Shown here one piece after another: positions 16,099 through 24,411 of a stretch of 24,411 nt of DNA. Position 1 is the first letter of the stretch; every line of letters starts with the position of its first letter. The translations under genes were made by a program, and so were the position numbers. The notes beneath the pieces were generated by a model. It was not told the DNA's origin. It did no database searches and saw only the letters and a program-made list of their open reading frames with translations. Source of the DNA: CAYLWW01 sp964387585 (GTDB lineage: Bacteria; Pseudomonadota; Alphaproteobacteria; Rickettsiales; Midichloriaceae). Location of the stretch: the NCBI GenBank assembly GCA_964387585.1, contig CAYLWW010000010.1, positions 1 through 24,411 of the forward strand. Direction: 5' to 3'.

Positions 16099-19000
16099 AT
16101 GAAATTAATTAAAGCTTTTGTTGATCACAAACGTACTACCCTTACTTTTTTAGTGATAGTTTTATTATATGGGTATTTTGCGTACAACAATATACCTAAA
16201 GAAAGTGATCCTGATGTAAAAATACCCATTATATACGTTTCTGTATTATTAGAAGGTATTTCTCCTGAAGATTCTCAAAGAATGTTAATAAAGCCTTTGG
16301 AGAATTCTCTTCGTTCTATTATAGGAATTAAGCAAATGACTTCTTATGCTGCTGAAGGTAGTGCTTCTATAGTATTAGAGTTTTTTGCAGGTTTTAATAG
16401 TGAAAAAGCATTACAAGATGTAAGAAATAAAGTTAATGATGCGCAAAATAAGTTACCAAAAGATGTTAAAACTCCTTTAATTAAGGAAGTAAGTACTAGC
16501 TTATTCCCGGTGCTTAATATAATGCTATTAGGCGATGTGCCAGAGCGTACTTTGATCAAGATAGCTAAAGATTTAAAAGACAAAATTGAAGGGATTCCAG
16601 AAGTATTAGAAGTTCAAGTAGGTGGGGATCGTGATAATTTGATTGAAATAAGGGTAGAGCCAAAAGCTATAGAGCATTATGGATTATCTTTACAATATAT
16701 TTCTAGCATAATAGCCTCAAATAATAGCTTGGTTACAGCTGGGATAATTAAGAATTTAGGTGGGGAATTTGGGATCAAGATTCCTAGCTTAATTAAAGAT
16801 TATGAGGAACTATTAAATTTCCCAATCAAAGCTAATAACGACAAAGTAATTAAAGTTAAAGACATAGCTGAAATTTTAAGTACTTATAAAGATCCAAATA
16901 GTATAACTAGAGTTAATGGTCAACCAGCTATAGTACTAGAAGTTTCTAAGCGTACCGGGGCTAACATAATATTTACTATAGAAAAAGTTAAAGAATTATT
17001 GACAAAAGAAATGGGAGGCTGGCCGCCACAGCTTAAAGTTTTATTTGCTCAAGATAAATCTGATAGCGTTAAAGATATGTTGTTAGACCTTGAAAATAGC
17101 TTACTACTTGCTGGTATATTGGTGGTAATAGTTATAATTTTATCGGTGGGTTTAAAGGCTTCTGTTTTAATAAGCTTATCGCTTCCTATATCATTTCTTG
17201 GAGGTATATTAATATTATATTTAAGCAATTATAGTCTTAATATAGTTGTGTTATTTAGCCTTATACTTACAGTGGGTATGATAGTGGATGATGCCATTGT
17301 GGTAAGTGAGTATGCTGATCGTAAGATGATAGAAGGTTATTCTCCTACTGAATCTTACATCACTGCAGCTAGCCGTATGTTTTTACCTATAGTTAGCGCT
17401 ACATTAGTTAAGATGATTGTATTTATGCCATTGTTATTTTGGCCTGGAGTATTAGGACAATTCATGAAATTTATGCCTATTACTGTAATAATCATAATGG
17501 CTAATTCGTTGATTTTTGCTTTATTCTTTCAGCCATCTTTAGCTTCAGTTTTAATTAAAAAGCATTCTCAAGTAAGTAAAGAAGAGCTAAAATCATTATT
17601 AGCAGCTGAAGAGGGGGATATAAAAGATTTACAAGGTTTGTCAAAAATCTACTATAGCTTGTTAATCAGAGTGTTAAATGCTCCTCGTAAATTTGTTGCT
17701 ACTATAATAACAACTATGGTAGCGGTGTATCTATTCTTTTTTACTTTTGGTACTGGGATAGAGTTTTTTCCAAGTATTGAACCTGAGAGTGCTGCTTTAG
17801 TAGTAAGATCTCCAGGAAATTTATCAGTTTGGCAAAAAAATCAGTTAATGCAAGAAGTAGAATCTAAAATTCTAGATATGAGCAATGAAGTTAAGTCTTT
17901 TTACACTAAAAGCGGTGATTTAGGGACATCGCGTGATAAATATCCTGCAGATTCAATAGGTGTTATTCAATTAGAATTTGCCAATTGGCAGCTAAGGCGT
18001 AAAGCTAACGTTATATTAGATGAAATATCAGCTAGATTATCTGATATAAAAGGTATTGAATTTCAAACGGTCGCAGAAAGAAAAGGGCCAAATGAAGGAA
18101 AGCCAATAGAAATCAACATTTCTGCTAAAGATTATGATAAAATTGCGCCATTTATAGCTAAATTACGCTCTGTTATGGAATCATTAGGAGGATTTAAAGA
18201 TACAGAAGATTCTAGACCAGTACCTGGAATAGAGTGGCATATTGAAGTTGATAGAGAGCTGGCTGCTCGTTATGGAGTAACAGTATTTGATGTTGGTACG
18301 ATGATACGTTTAGCAACAAATGGCTTTAAAATTTCATCATATTATTCTGATTATTCAGATGAAGAAATAGATATAGTTGTACGTTTTCCTGAAAAGTTTC
18401 GCCTCATTTCAGAGCTTGAGAAAATCAAATTAGTTACTGCTAATGGTAGTTCGGTTCCTATCAGTGCTTTTGCTAAAAAGGTTTATTCGCCTAGAGTAAC
18501 AGAAATAAAGCTTATAGATCAAAAGCCAGTTATAACAATAAAATCTGATGTAAATCCTGGTGTTTTAGTTGATACAAAAGTTCGAGAGATAAAAAATTGG
18601 CTTGAAAATAATATTGAAGAAGGTATTGAGGTAAATTTTAAAGGAGAAGAAGCGGATAAACTTGAAACTAGCGATTTTTTAACCAAAGCTTTCTTATTAG
18701 CTTTGTCTATGATGTTCATTGTAATGTTATTACAATTTAATAGCTTTTATCATACTATCGTAATAATGAGTGCTATTTTCCTATCAATGGTTGGGGTATT
18801 AATAGGCTTGATAGCTTCATGGCAGCCTTTTGGTATAGTAATGTGTGGAATAGGGGTTATTGCATTATCAGGAATAGTATTGAATAATAACATACTATTT
18901 ATTGATACTTATCAGCATTTACGTAAAAATGGTCATGAAGTTAAAGATGCTATAATAAGAGCTGGAATACAAAGAGTAAGACCTATACTACTTACTGCAT

Positions 19001-19209
19001 TAACAGCCATATTAGGTTTATTACCTATGGTAGTAGGAATAACAATTAATTTTTTTGATAGAGAAGTTATTTATAACGCTCCAGCTAGCCAATGGTGGAA
19101 GCAATTATCAGCTTCGATAGCAGGAGGACTAACATTTGCTACTATATTAACTTTATTCTTTACTCCATGCTTATTACTATTAGGAAAAAGATTTGATAGA
19201 AAATATTGA
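16099..19209 (+). CDS. RND-family efflux permease (AcrB-like)
   Basis: The 1036-residue protein is a resistance-nodulation-division permease, the inner-membrane proton-driven pump of tripartite efflux systems. The standard pattern is seen: helix 1 near the N-terminus (TLTFLVIVLLYGYFAYNNIP), a periplasmic porter region to about residue 335, a helix block, a second periplasmic region (about 560-860) and a final helix block. The proton-relay pair in helix 4 is Asp397-Asp398 in GMIVDDAIVVSEY. In helix 10 the sequence is GIVLNNNIL, so the lysine of AcrB (K940) is replaced by Asn929, as in the GIVVNN subgroup of RND permeases rather than true AcrB. No membrane-fusion adaptor or TolC gene lies beside it, so partners must be elsewhere or it works differently. 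Substrate unknown. Confidence 0.92.
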   Translation: MKLIKAFVDHKRTTLTFLVIVLLYGYFAYNNIPKESDPDVKIPIIYVSVLLEGISPEDSQRMLIKPLENSLRSIIGIKQMTSYAAEGSASIVLEFFAGFNSEKALQDVRNKVNDAQNKLPKDVKTPLIKEVSTSLFPVLNIMLLGDVPERTLIKIAKDLKDKIEGIPEVLEVQVGGDRDNLIEIRVEPKAIEHYGLSLQYISSIIASNNSLVTAGIIKNLGGEFGIKIPSLIKDYEELLNFPIKANNDKVIKVKDIAEILSTYKDPNSITRVNGQPAIVLEVSKRTGANIIFTIEKVKELLTKEMGGWPPQLKVLFAQDKSDSVKDMLLDLENSLLLAGILVVIVIILSVGLKASVLISLSLPISFLGGILILYLSNYSLNIVVLFSLILTVGMIVDDAIVVSEYADRKMIEGYSPTESYITAASRMFLPIVSATLVKMIVFMPLLFWPGVLGQFMKFMPITVIIIMANSLIFALFFQPSLASVLIKKHSQVSKEELKSLLAAEEGDIKDLQGLSKIYYSLLIRVLNAPRKFVATIITTMVAVYLFFFTFGTGIEFFPSIEPESAALVVRSPGNLSVWQKNQLMQEVESKILDMSNEVKSFYTKSGDLGTSRDKYPADSIGVIQLEFANWQLRRKANVILDEISARLSDIKGIEFQTVAERKGPNEGKPIEINISAKDYDKIAPFIAKLRSVMESLGGFKDTEDSRPVPGIEWHIEVDRELAARYGVTVFDVGTMIRLATNGFKISSYYSDYSDEEIDIVVRFPEKFRLISELEKIKLVTANGSSVPISAFAKKVYSPRVTEIKLIDQKPVITIKSDVNPGVLVDTKVREIKNWLENNIEEGIEVNFKGEEADKLETSDFLTKAFLLALSMMFIVMLLQFNSFYHTIVIMSAIFLSMVGVLIGLIASWQPFGIVMCGIGVIALSGIVLNNNILFIDTYQHLRKNGHEVKDAIIRAGIQRVRPILLTALTAILGLLPMVVGITINFFDREVIYNAPASQWWKQLSASIAGGLTFATILTLFFTPCLLLLGKRFDRKY

Positions 19210-19713
19210 ATTGTATAGTTAATATAATTATTTTTTATAAGTTAGTTAGGTATAAAATTAAATTGAATAAAAGTTTATCTTGGCTATTAACAAAAAATCT
19301 CCTATTCTAGCTTTAGCTTATTATACTAAATGCTATAATTTATGTAATGAATTATCTGTAACTCAATGAATTTATTAAATATTTCTCTTTTATATTAAAT
19401 AGCAAAGCGCTGTTTAGTAAAAGTTTATATTAAGCGATTAAATGATTAATAAAGAAAATATAATGTATATGACAATATATGATAGATAATTTTTCTTAAG
19501 AAATTAATTAATTACGTAGCAAAATAGATTCATTTAAGTTATACAATACAAAATAGAAAAAATCGTGATGTTTATTTTTTGATGTTTGCACCATAAAGTA
19601 AAGTTTTACTTAGTACATTTGTCTTAATAGTAAAATTATAGCAAATTAGCTCATTTTTGAAAACAACTTATAGAATATAGTCATACTTGTACTGACTTAT
19701 AAATTAGGTAGAT
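19210..19713. other. 504-base gene-free region upstream of rpoC
   Basis: No credible protein frame, tRNA or rRNA is seen. The stretch is A+T-rich throughout and has a 12-base palindrome TTTCTTAAGAAA at 19492-19503. It should contain the rpoC promoter, since the upstream gene is an RND permease and not rpoB. A TATAAA lies about 17 bases before the rpoC ATG and an AGG about 7 bases before it, compatible with a weak ribosome binding site. No rpoB remnant was recognised. Confidence 0.5.
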
Positions 19714-22700
19714 ATGGTAGAATTCAATCCTTTTAATTTAGCTATTAATAGCCAAAACTTCGATGCGGTGAAGATTTCCATCGTAAGTCCAGAAAAGATT
19801 AGATCTTGGTCATTTGGTGAAGTAAAAAAGCCTGATACTGTCAATTATAGAACTGTGAAACCTGAAAATGGTGGTTTGTTTTGTTGCCGTATATTTGGTC
19901 CAGTGAAGGATTATGAGTGCTTGTGCGGTAAATATAAAAGAATGAAGTACCGTGGTATAGTATGCGAGAAATGCGGAGTTGAAGTTACTACATCTAAGGT
20001 GCGCCGTGAAAGAATGGGGCACATAGAATTGGCTACTCCGGTTGTCCATATTTGGTTTTTACGCTCATTACCGTCCCGTATTAGTATACTCTTGGACATC
20101 CCTTTTAAAGAAATAGAGAAAGTATTATATTTCGAGTCATATATTGTATCTGATCCAGGTAATTCAGCATTTAGATATGCTCAGTTAATAAATGAAGAAG
20201 AATATTACGAAGCTCAGGAAAGTTTTGGTGAAGACGCTTTTGAAGCTGGTATAGGCGCTGAAGTGATAAAAAAAATGTTAACTAACTTTAATTTAGAAGA
20301 GCAAAGAACTTTATTGCGTACAGAACTAGTAAATACTAATTCTGAGACTAAACGTAAGAAAATTGTTCGAAGACTGAAATTAATAGAAGATTTTATTGAA
20401 TCTGGCAATAAACCTGAGTGGATGGTTTTAGAAGTATTGCCTGTAATACCTCCTGATTTAAGGCCTTTGGTGATGCTAGATGGAGGTAGATTTGCTACTT
20501 CAGATTTAAATGAGTTGTATCGTCGTGTTATTAATCGTAACAACAGATTGCGTCGATTAATTGAGTTGAAAGCTCCCGATATTATAATACGCAATGAAAA
20601 GCGTATGCTTCAGGAAGCAGTCGATGCTTTATTTGATAATAGCAGAAAATCAAAGTCTCTTAAAAATTCTAATAAGCGTCCTTTTAAATCGCTTGCAGAT
20701 ATGGTTAAGGGAAAACAAGGGCGTTTTAGACAAAATTTATTAGGTAAGAGGGTAGATTATTCAGGTCGTTCAGTAATAGTCGTTGGTCCTGAATTAAAAC
20801 TTCATCAATGTGGACTGCCAAAGAAAATGGCTTTAGAGTTATTTAAGCCTTTTGTTTACTCTAAACTTGAAATGTATGGAATATCAACCACTTTGAAATC
20901 GGCTAAAAGGATAGTAGAAGCTGAGCGACCAGAAGTTTGGGATATACTAGAGGAGGTTATTAGAGAGCATCCGGTATTGTTAAACCGTGCACCTACTTTG
21001 CATAGATTGGGAATTCAAGCTTTTGAACCAGTTTTGATTGAGGGTAAAGCTATACAACTTCACCCATTAGTATGTACGGCTTTTAATGCTGATTTTGACG
21101 GAGATCAGATGGCCGTTCATGTGGCGCTATCTATTGAGGCTCAGCTTGAAGCGCGCGTCTTAATGATGTCGAGTAATAATATTTTAAGTCCTGCCAATGG
21201 TAAGCCTATTATATTCCCTACTCAGGATATAATCTTAGGCTTATATTACATGACCATTGCTTTAGATGGTCAATTAGGTGAAGGTAGTAGATTTATTAAC
21301 GTGGCTGAGATTGAGCATGCATTGAATGCTGAAACATTATCTTTACACGCTAAGATAAAATGTAGACGTACTATGATAGATGTGGAAGGTAATTCTCATG
21401 AACAACTTGTTGAAACTACTCCTGGTAGGGTTATTATTTCTGAATTATTACCTAAAAATCCTAGTATTAGTTTTAATTTAGTTAATAAAGTTTTAAATAA
21501 GAAAGAAGTTTCTAATTTAATTGACACGGTTTATCGCTATTGCGGACAAAAAAGCACGGTTATATTTACTGATCAGGTGATGCAGTTAGGGTTTGGTTGG
21601 GCATGTAAGTCTGGTATCTCAATAGGTAAGGATGATATGGTTGTTCCTTCTAGCAAGGTAACTCATATTAGCGATACTCTTAGTGAGGTGCGTCAATATG
21701 AAAATCAATATGCTGAAGGTTTAATAACAACTGGAGAAAAATATAATAAAGTAATTGATGCTTGGTCTCGTTGTACTGATAAAATTGCGGCAGACATGAT
21801 GAAAATTATTTCTGGTCAGCAGTCTCAGTCTTCTGGTGGTAAAAATACAATAGGTCAAGATGGAATCAATAATATTTATATGATGGCTGATTCTGGGGCT
21901 CGTGGTTCTGCTGCACAGATAAAACAGCTAGCTGGTATGCGTGGTTTGATGACTAAGCCATCAGGGGAAATTATTGAGATACCTATCATTTCTAACTTTA
22001 AAGAAGGTTTGACAGTGTTGGAGTATTTCACTTCAACTCACGGAGCGCGTAAAGGTTTGGCCGATACAGCATTAAAAACTGCTAACTCTGGTTATTTAAC
22101 TAGAAAGTTAGTTGATGTAGCTCAAGATTGTATAGTTATTGAGGAAGATTGCGGTACTGAAAATGGTTTGATAACTAAACCAGTAATTGAAAGTGGTGAA
22201 ATTACTGTCCCATTAAGTGAAAGCATTTTAGGTAGATCTGCTGCTATTCCTATTTATCATCCAGTAACTGGTAAGTTACTAGTTGATAAAGGTAGTATAA
22301 TTGATGAAGAAATAATAGACATGATAGATGAATCTGGAATTGATTCAGTAAAAATTAGATCTGTTCTTACATGTGAAAGCAATAGTGGGATATGTGTTAA
22401 ATGCTATGGTCGTGATTTAGCAACGGGTAACATAGTGAATTTGGGAGAAGCTATAGGTGTTATCGCTGCTCAGTCCATAGGTGAGCCTGGTACTCAGCTT
22501 ACTATGAGAACATTCCATATTGGTGGTGCAGCACAAAAAACTACTGTACAATCTAGCGCTATAGCATCTCATAGTGGCTTAATAAAATTCATACATAAAA
22601 ATATAGTTATAGATAGTAAGAATCGTAAAATTGTTATGAGTCGTAACTGTGAAGCGGTTATTGTTGATGATAGCGGACAAGAAAAAGCTCGTTATAAAAT

Positions 22701-23931
22701 TCCTTATGGCGCTAGCTTATTGTTTAGTGATCAAGATTTAATAAAAGCTGGTCAAAAAATAGCTGAGTGGGATCCTTTCACTATTCCTATTATTACAGAA
22801 AAAACTGGTCGAGCCACTTTTGTTGACTTGATTGAAGGAGTATCTGTAAAAGAATTTCAGGATGAAATAACTGGTATTGTTAATCGTGTAGTAATAGATA
22901 GTAAATACCATTCACGTGGTAACGCTGATTTAAGACCTCGTATTGCCTTATTGGATGAAAATTCAAATGTAATGATTTTAGCGAATGGCTTAGAAGCACG
23001 TTATTTCTTACCTGTTGATGCCATATTAAGCGTTAACGATAAGGAAATGGTTCACGCTGGTGATGTTGTGGCCCGTATACCAAAAGAATCATCTAAAAGT
23101 AAAGATATAACTGGAGGTTTGCCTAGAGTAGTTGAATTATTTGAAGCTAGACATCCTAAAGATCACTCAATAATAAGTGAAATAGATGGGTATGTTGAGT
23201 TTGGTAAAGACTATAAATCTAAGAGACGTATTATAATACGAGATATCAATGATAGTGAGAAATTTATTGAATATTTTATACCTAGAGGCAGACATATTAC
23301 AGTAAATGAAGGTGATTATGTTGCTAAAGGTGATATGTTAATGGAGGGTAATCCTTCACTGCACGATATACTTCGTATTATGGGCGTAGAGGCATTAGCT
23401 ACTTATATTATTAATGAAGTACAACAAGTATATAGATTGCAAGGTGTGTTAATAAATGATAAGCATATAGAGGTTATATTACGTCAAATGCTGCAAAAAG
23501 TTGAAATAATTGCTCCTAATGGAACTACATTCTTGGTTGGTGAACAAATAGATAGAGAAGAATTTGATGAAGTGAATTATAAAACTGAAAAACTAGGTTA
23601 TGAGCCAGCTGTTGCAATTCCGGTATTACAGGGTATTACCAAAGCTTCATTACAAACTAAATCCTTCTTTTCTGCTGCTTCATTCCAAGAAACTACTAAA
23701 GTTCTTACAGAAGCTGCAGTAGCGGGTAAAATTGATAGATTGCGTGGACTTAAAGAAAATGTAATAGTAGGGCGCTTGATTCCTGCTGGAACTGGGCTAT
23801 ATGCTAATAAGCTTAAAAAGATGGCTTATAAATTAGATCATGATTTTGAAGCTAAGAAGAAAAGTCATTACTCAGAGTCAACTATAGTTGGTGATGATAA
23901 TAATGGAATATCTGATGAAATAATTGTATAA
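19714..23931 (+). CDS. rpoC: RNA polymerase beta' subunit
   Basis: The 1405-residue protein is nearly the same length as E. coli beta' (1407), which indicates the large trigger-loop insertion is present. With beta it forms the catalytic centre of RNA polymerase. The Mg2+-binding motif NADFDGDQM has Asp460, Asp462 and Asp464. The N-terminal zinc site uses Cys69, Cys71, Cys84 and Cys87, and the second zinc site Cys813, Cys887, Cys894 and Cys897. The bridge-helix region shows ADSGARGSAAQIKQLAGMRG and the trigger-loop region EPGTQLTMRTFHIGGAA. The last ~30 residues are polar and low in conservation. All key residues are intact. Notably rpoB is not upstream and rpsL/rpsG are not downstream; instead an RND gene and an IS element flank it. 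Confidence 0.98.
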   Translation: MVEFNPFNLAINSQNFDAVKISIVSPEKIRSWSFGEVKKPDTVNYRTVKPENGGLFCCRIFGPVKDYECLCGKYKRMKYRGIVCEKCGVEVTTSKVRRERMGHIELATPVVHIWFLRSLPSRISILLDIPFKEIEKVLYFESYIVSDPGNSAFRYAQLINEEEYYEAQESFGEDAFEAGIGAEVIKKMLTNFNLEEQRTLLRTELVNTNSETKRKKIVRRLKLIEDFIESGNKPEWMVLEVLPVIPPDLRPLVMLDGGRFATSDLNELYRRVINRNNRLRRLIELKAPDIIIRNEKRMLQEAVDALFDNSRKSKSLKNSNKRPFKSLADMVKGKQGRFRQNLLGKRVDYSGRSVIVVGPELKLHQCGLPKKMALELFKPFVYSKLEMYGISTTLKSAKRIVEAERPEVWDILEEVIREHPVLLNRAPTLHRLGIQAFEPVLIEGKAIQLHPLVCTAFNADFDGDQMAVHVALSIEAQLEARVLMMSSNNILSPANGKPIIFPTQDIILGLYYMTIALDGQLGEGSRFINVAEIEHALNAETLSLHAKIKCRRTMIDVEGNSHEQLVETTPGRVIISELLPKNPSISFNLVNKVLNKKEVSNLIDTVYRYCGQKSTVIFTDQVMQLGFGWACKSGISIGKDDMVVPSSKVTHISDTLSEVRQYENQYAEGLITTGEKYNKVIDAWSRCTDKIAADMMKIISGQQSQSSGGKNTIGQDGINNIYMMADSGARGSAAQIKQLAGMRGLMTKPSGEIIEIPIISNFKEGLTVLEYFTSTHGARKGLADTALKTANSGYLTRKLVDVAQDCIVIEEDCGTENGLITKPVIESGEITVPLSESILGRSAAIPIYHPVTGKLLVDKGSIIDEEIIDMIDESGIDSVKIRSVLTCESNSGICVKCYGRDLATGNIVNLGEAIGVIAAQSIGEPGTQLTMRTFHIGGAAQKTTVQSSAIASHSGLIKFIHKNIVIDSKNRKIVMSRNCEAVIVDDSGQEKARYKIPYGASLLFSDQDLIKAGQKIAEWDPFTIPIITEKTGRATFVDLIEGVSVKEFQDEITGIVNRVVIDSKYHSRGNADLRPRIALLDENSNVMILANGLEARYFLPVDAILSVNDKEMVHAGDVVARIPKESSKSKDITGGLPRVVELFEARHPKDHSIISEIDGYVEFGKDYKSKRRIIIRDINDSEKFIEYFIPRGRHITVNEGDYVAKGDMLMEGNPSLHDILRIMGVEALATYIINEVQQVYRLQGVLINDKHIEVILRQMLQKVEIIAPNGTTFLVGEQIDREEFDEVNYKTEKLGYEPAVAIPVLQGITKASLQTKSFFSAASFQETTKVLTEAAVAGKIDRLRGLKENVIVGRLIPAGTGLYANKLKKMAYKLDHDFEAKKKSHYSESTIVGDDNNGISDEIIV

Positions 23932-23944
23932 ATAAAGCTTTGTA

Positions 23945-23975
23945 AAAAATACATGAATAATAAGGGAGTATTTTT
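23945..23975 (+). terminator. A+T-rich hairpin after rpoC
   Basis: AAAAATAC at 23945-23952 can pair with GTATTTTT at 23968-23975, 14 bases after the rpoC stop; the T-rich right arm could act as the terminator tract. The stem is only eight mostly A-T pairs, so the call is tentative. Confidence 0.35.
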
Positions 23976-24073
23976 ATCATAGCTATATAGCAAAATCTTT
24001 ATAAAGTATTATACAAGAAAAAAAGTGAATAGTTGATCGATGGAAGATGATGTTTTACGAAAGATTTTCTTGG

Positions 24074-24112
24074 CCTGAGCCCATTTTTTTCTCGATGGGG
24101 GGGCAACTCAGG
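24074..24112. other. Unusually G+C-rich imperfect hairpin with a G7 run
   Basis: CCTGAG (24074-24079) pairs with CTCAGG (24107-24112), and CCCAT (24080-24084) with ATGGG (24095-24099). A ten-base T-rich loop and a one-sided seven-base bulge complete the fold. It stands out against the A+T-rich surroundings and contains seven consecutive G. It lies between rpoC and the transposase end. A fragment of another mobile or repeated element is the likeliest origin; an RNA structure at the 3' end of the rpoC transcript is also possible. Confidence 0.4.
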
Positions 24113-24118
24113 AGAATA

Positions 24119-24411
24119 TATAGGGTATAGTCATTCCAATTGATAATTATAGAATTCAAAGGCTTGATCGATAGCATATTGTAAAGAAATAGAATGATTA
24201 AATAATAATGTTTTAATTTTTTGCTTGAGGTTAGCCCAGAAAGTTTCAATGGGATTAAGGTCAGGAGAATAAGGAGGTAAGAAAAGTATCATACAACCTG
24301 GATTTTCAATGAGGTTTTTAGTTTTTTCCGATTTGTGGAAGATTGCATTATCCATTATCACAACTTGCCCATGTTTTAAAGTTGGTACAAGAAAGTGTTG
24401 GATCCAAAAAT
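24119..24411 (-). mobile_element. IS630-family insertion sequence, one end only
   Basis: The transposase frame reaches the right window edge, so only one end of the element is here. IS630 elements insert at TA and duplicate it. The sequence just beyond the transposase stop reads TATAGGGTATAGTCATTCC (from 24119), a plausible end flanked by TA, but the terminal inverted repeat cannot be confirmed without the other end. Confidence 0.6.
24131..24411 (-). CDS. IS630-family transposase, C-terminal part (truncated by window edge)
   Basis: The frame is open from the window edge to a TGA at 24131-24133 and encodes about 93 residues of a DDE transposase. Visible features are WIQHFLVPTLKHGQVVIMDN with the second catalytic Asp, followed by AIFHKS, then FLPPYSPDLNPIETFWANLK, whose Glu in NPIE is the third catalytic residue. 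These are hallmarks of the IS630/Tc1-mariner group. A GTG at 24361 is internal. No frameshift is visible in the part seen, so the element could be intact and active; some IS630 members split the transposase in two frames, which cannot be judged here. Confidence 0.88.
   Translation of the reverse strand, partial: FWIQHFLVPTLKHGQVVIMDNAIFHKSEKTKNLIENPGCMILFLPPYSPDLNPIETFWANLKQKIKTLLFNHSISLQYAIDQAFEFYNYQLE

Noticed and set aside
20214..20594. Minus-strand 126-codon frame within rpoC
   Set aside because: It is antisense to highly conserved rpoC sequence.
24055..24249. Minus-strand 64-codon frame at the IS end
   Set aside because: It overlaps the true transposase frame, which carries the DDE motifs, and lacks any family signature.

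Overview
The window is about 30% G+C and reads as chromosome of an obligate intracellular alphaproteobacterium of the order Rickettsiales, probably family Rickettsiaceae. The evidence is the strong A+T bias in coding and spacer DNA, a VirB4-type secretion ATPase with the divergence expected of a Rickettsiales second copy, repeat-rich proteins that look like effectors, a small set of envelope genes, and an IS630-type transposase. LptA and LptF imply that lipopolysaccharide is still exported. This argues against Orientia, which is reported to lack LPS synthesis, but the genus is not fixed by this sequence.

Layout. Positions 1-929 hold the 3' part of a repeat protein whose repeats resemble degenerate ankyrin repeats; a long imperfect hairpin (943-1010) separates it from the next, convergent gene. 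A leftward group follows: lptF, a thiamine pyrophosphokinase gene, murB and a ZitB-like metal exporter gene (4741 down to 1043), closely spaced and perhaps one transcript. lptA diverges from lptF and converges on a gene for an exported cyclophilin (5596-6249).

The accessory-looking part is 6521-12736. It has a protein with two near-identical 39-residue repeats and a hydrophobic C-terminal half, a 400-base spacer with a perfect 39-base palindrome, a VirB4 homologue with intact Walker A but Walker B Asp-Glu replaced by Lys-Lys, and, overlapping it by one base, a large cysteine-rich exported or membrane-anchored protein that I could not assign to a family. A small AtpI-like gene follows.

The rest is housekeeping: topA (minus), a divergent RND efflux permease gene without its adaptor, a 504-base gene-free stretch, and rpoC. 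rpoB is not directly upstream of rpoC, which is unusual. The window ends in an IS630-family transposase gene cut by the window edge.

The best candidate for something undescribed is the coupled pair at 7959-12736: a VirB4 that looks unable to hydrolyse ATP, translationally coupled to a large cysteine-rich extracytoplasmic protein. It could be a specialised module of the Rickettsiales type IV secretion system.
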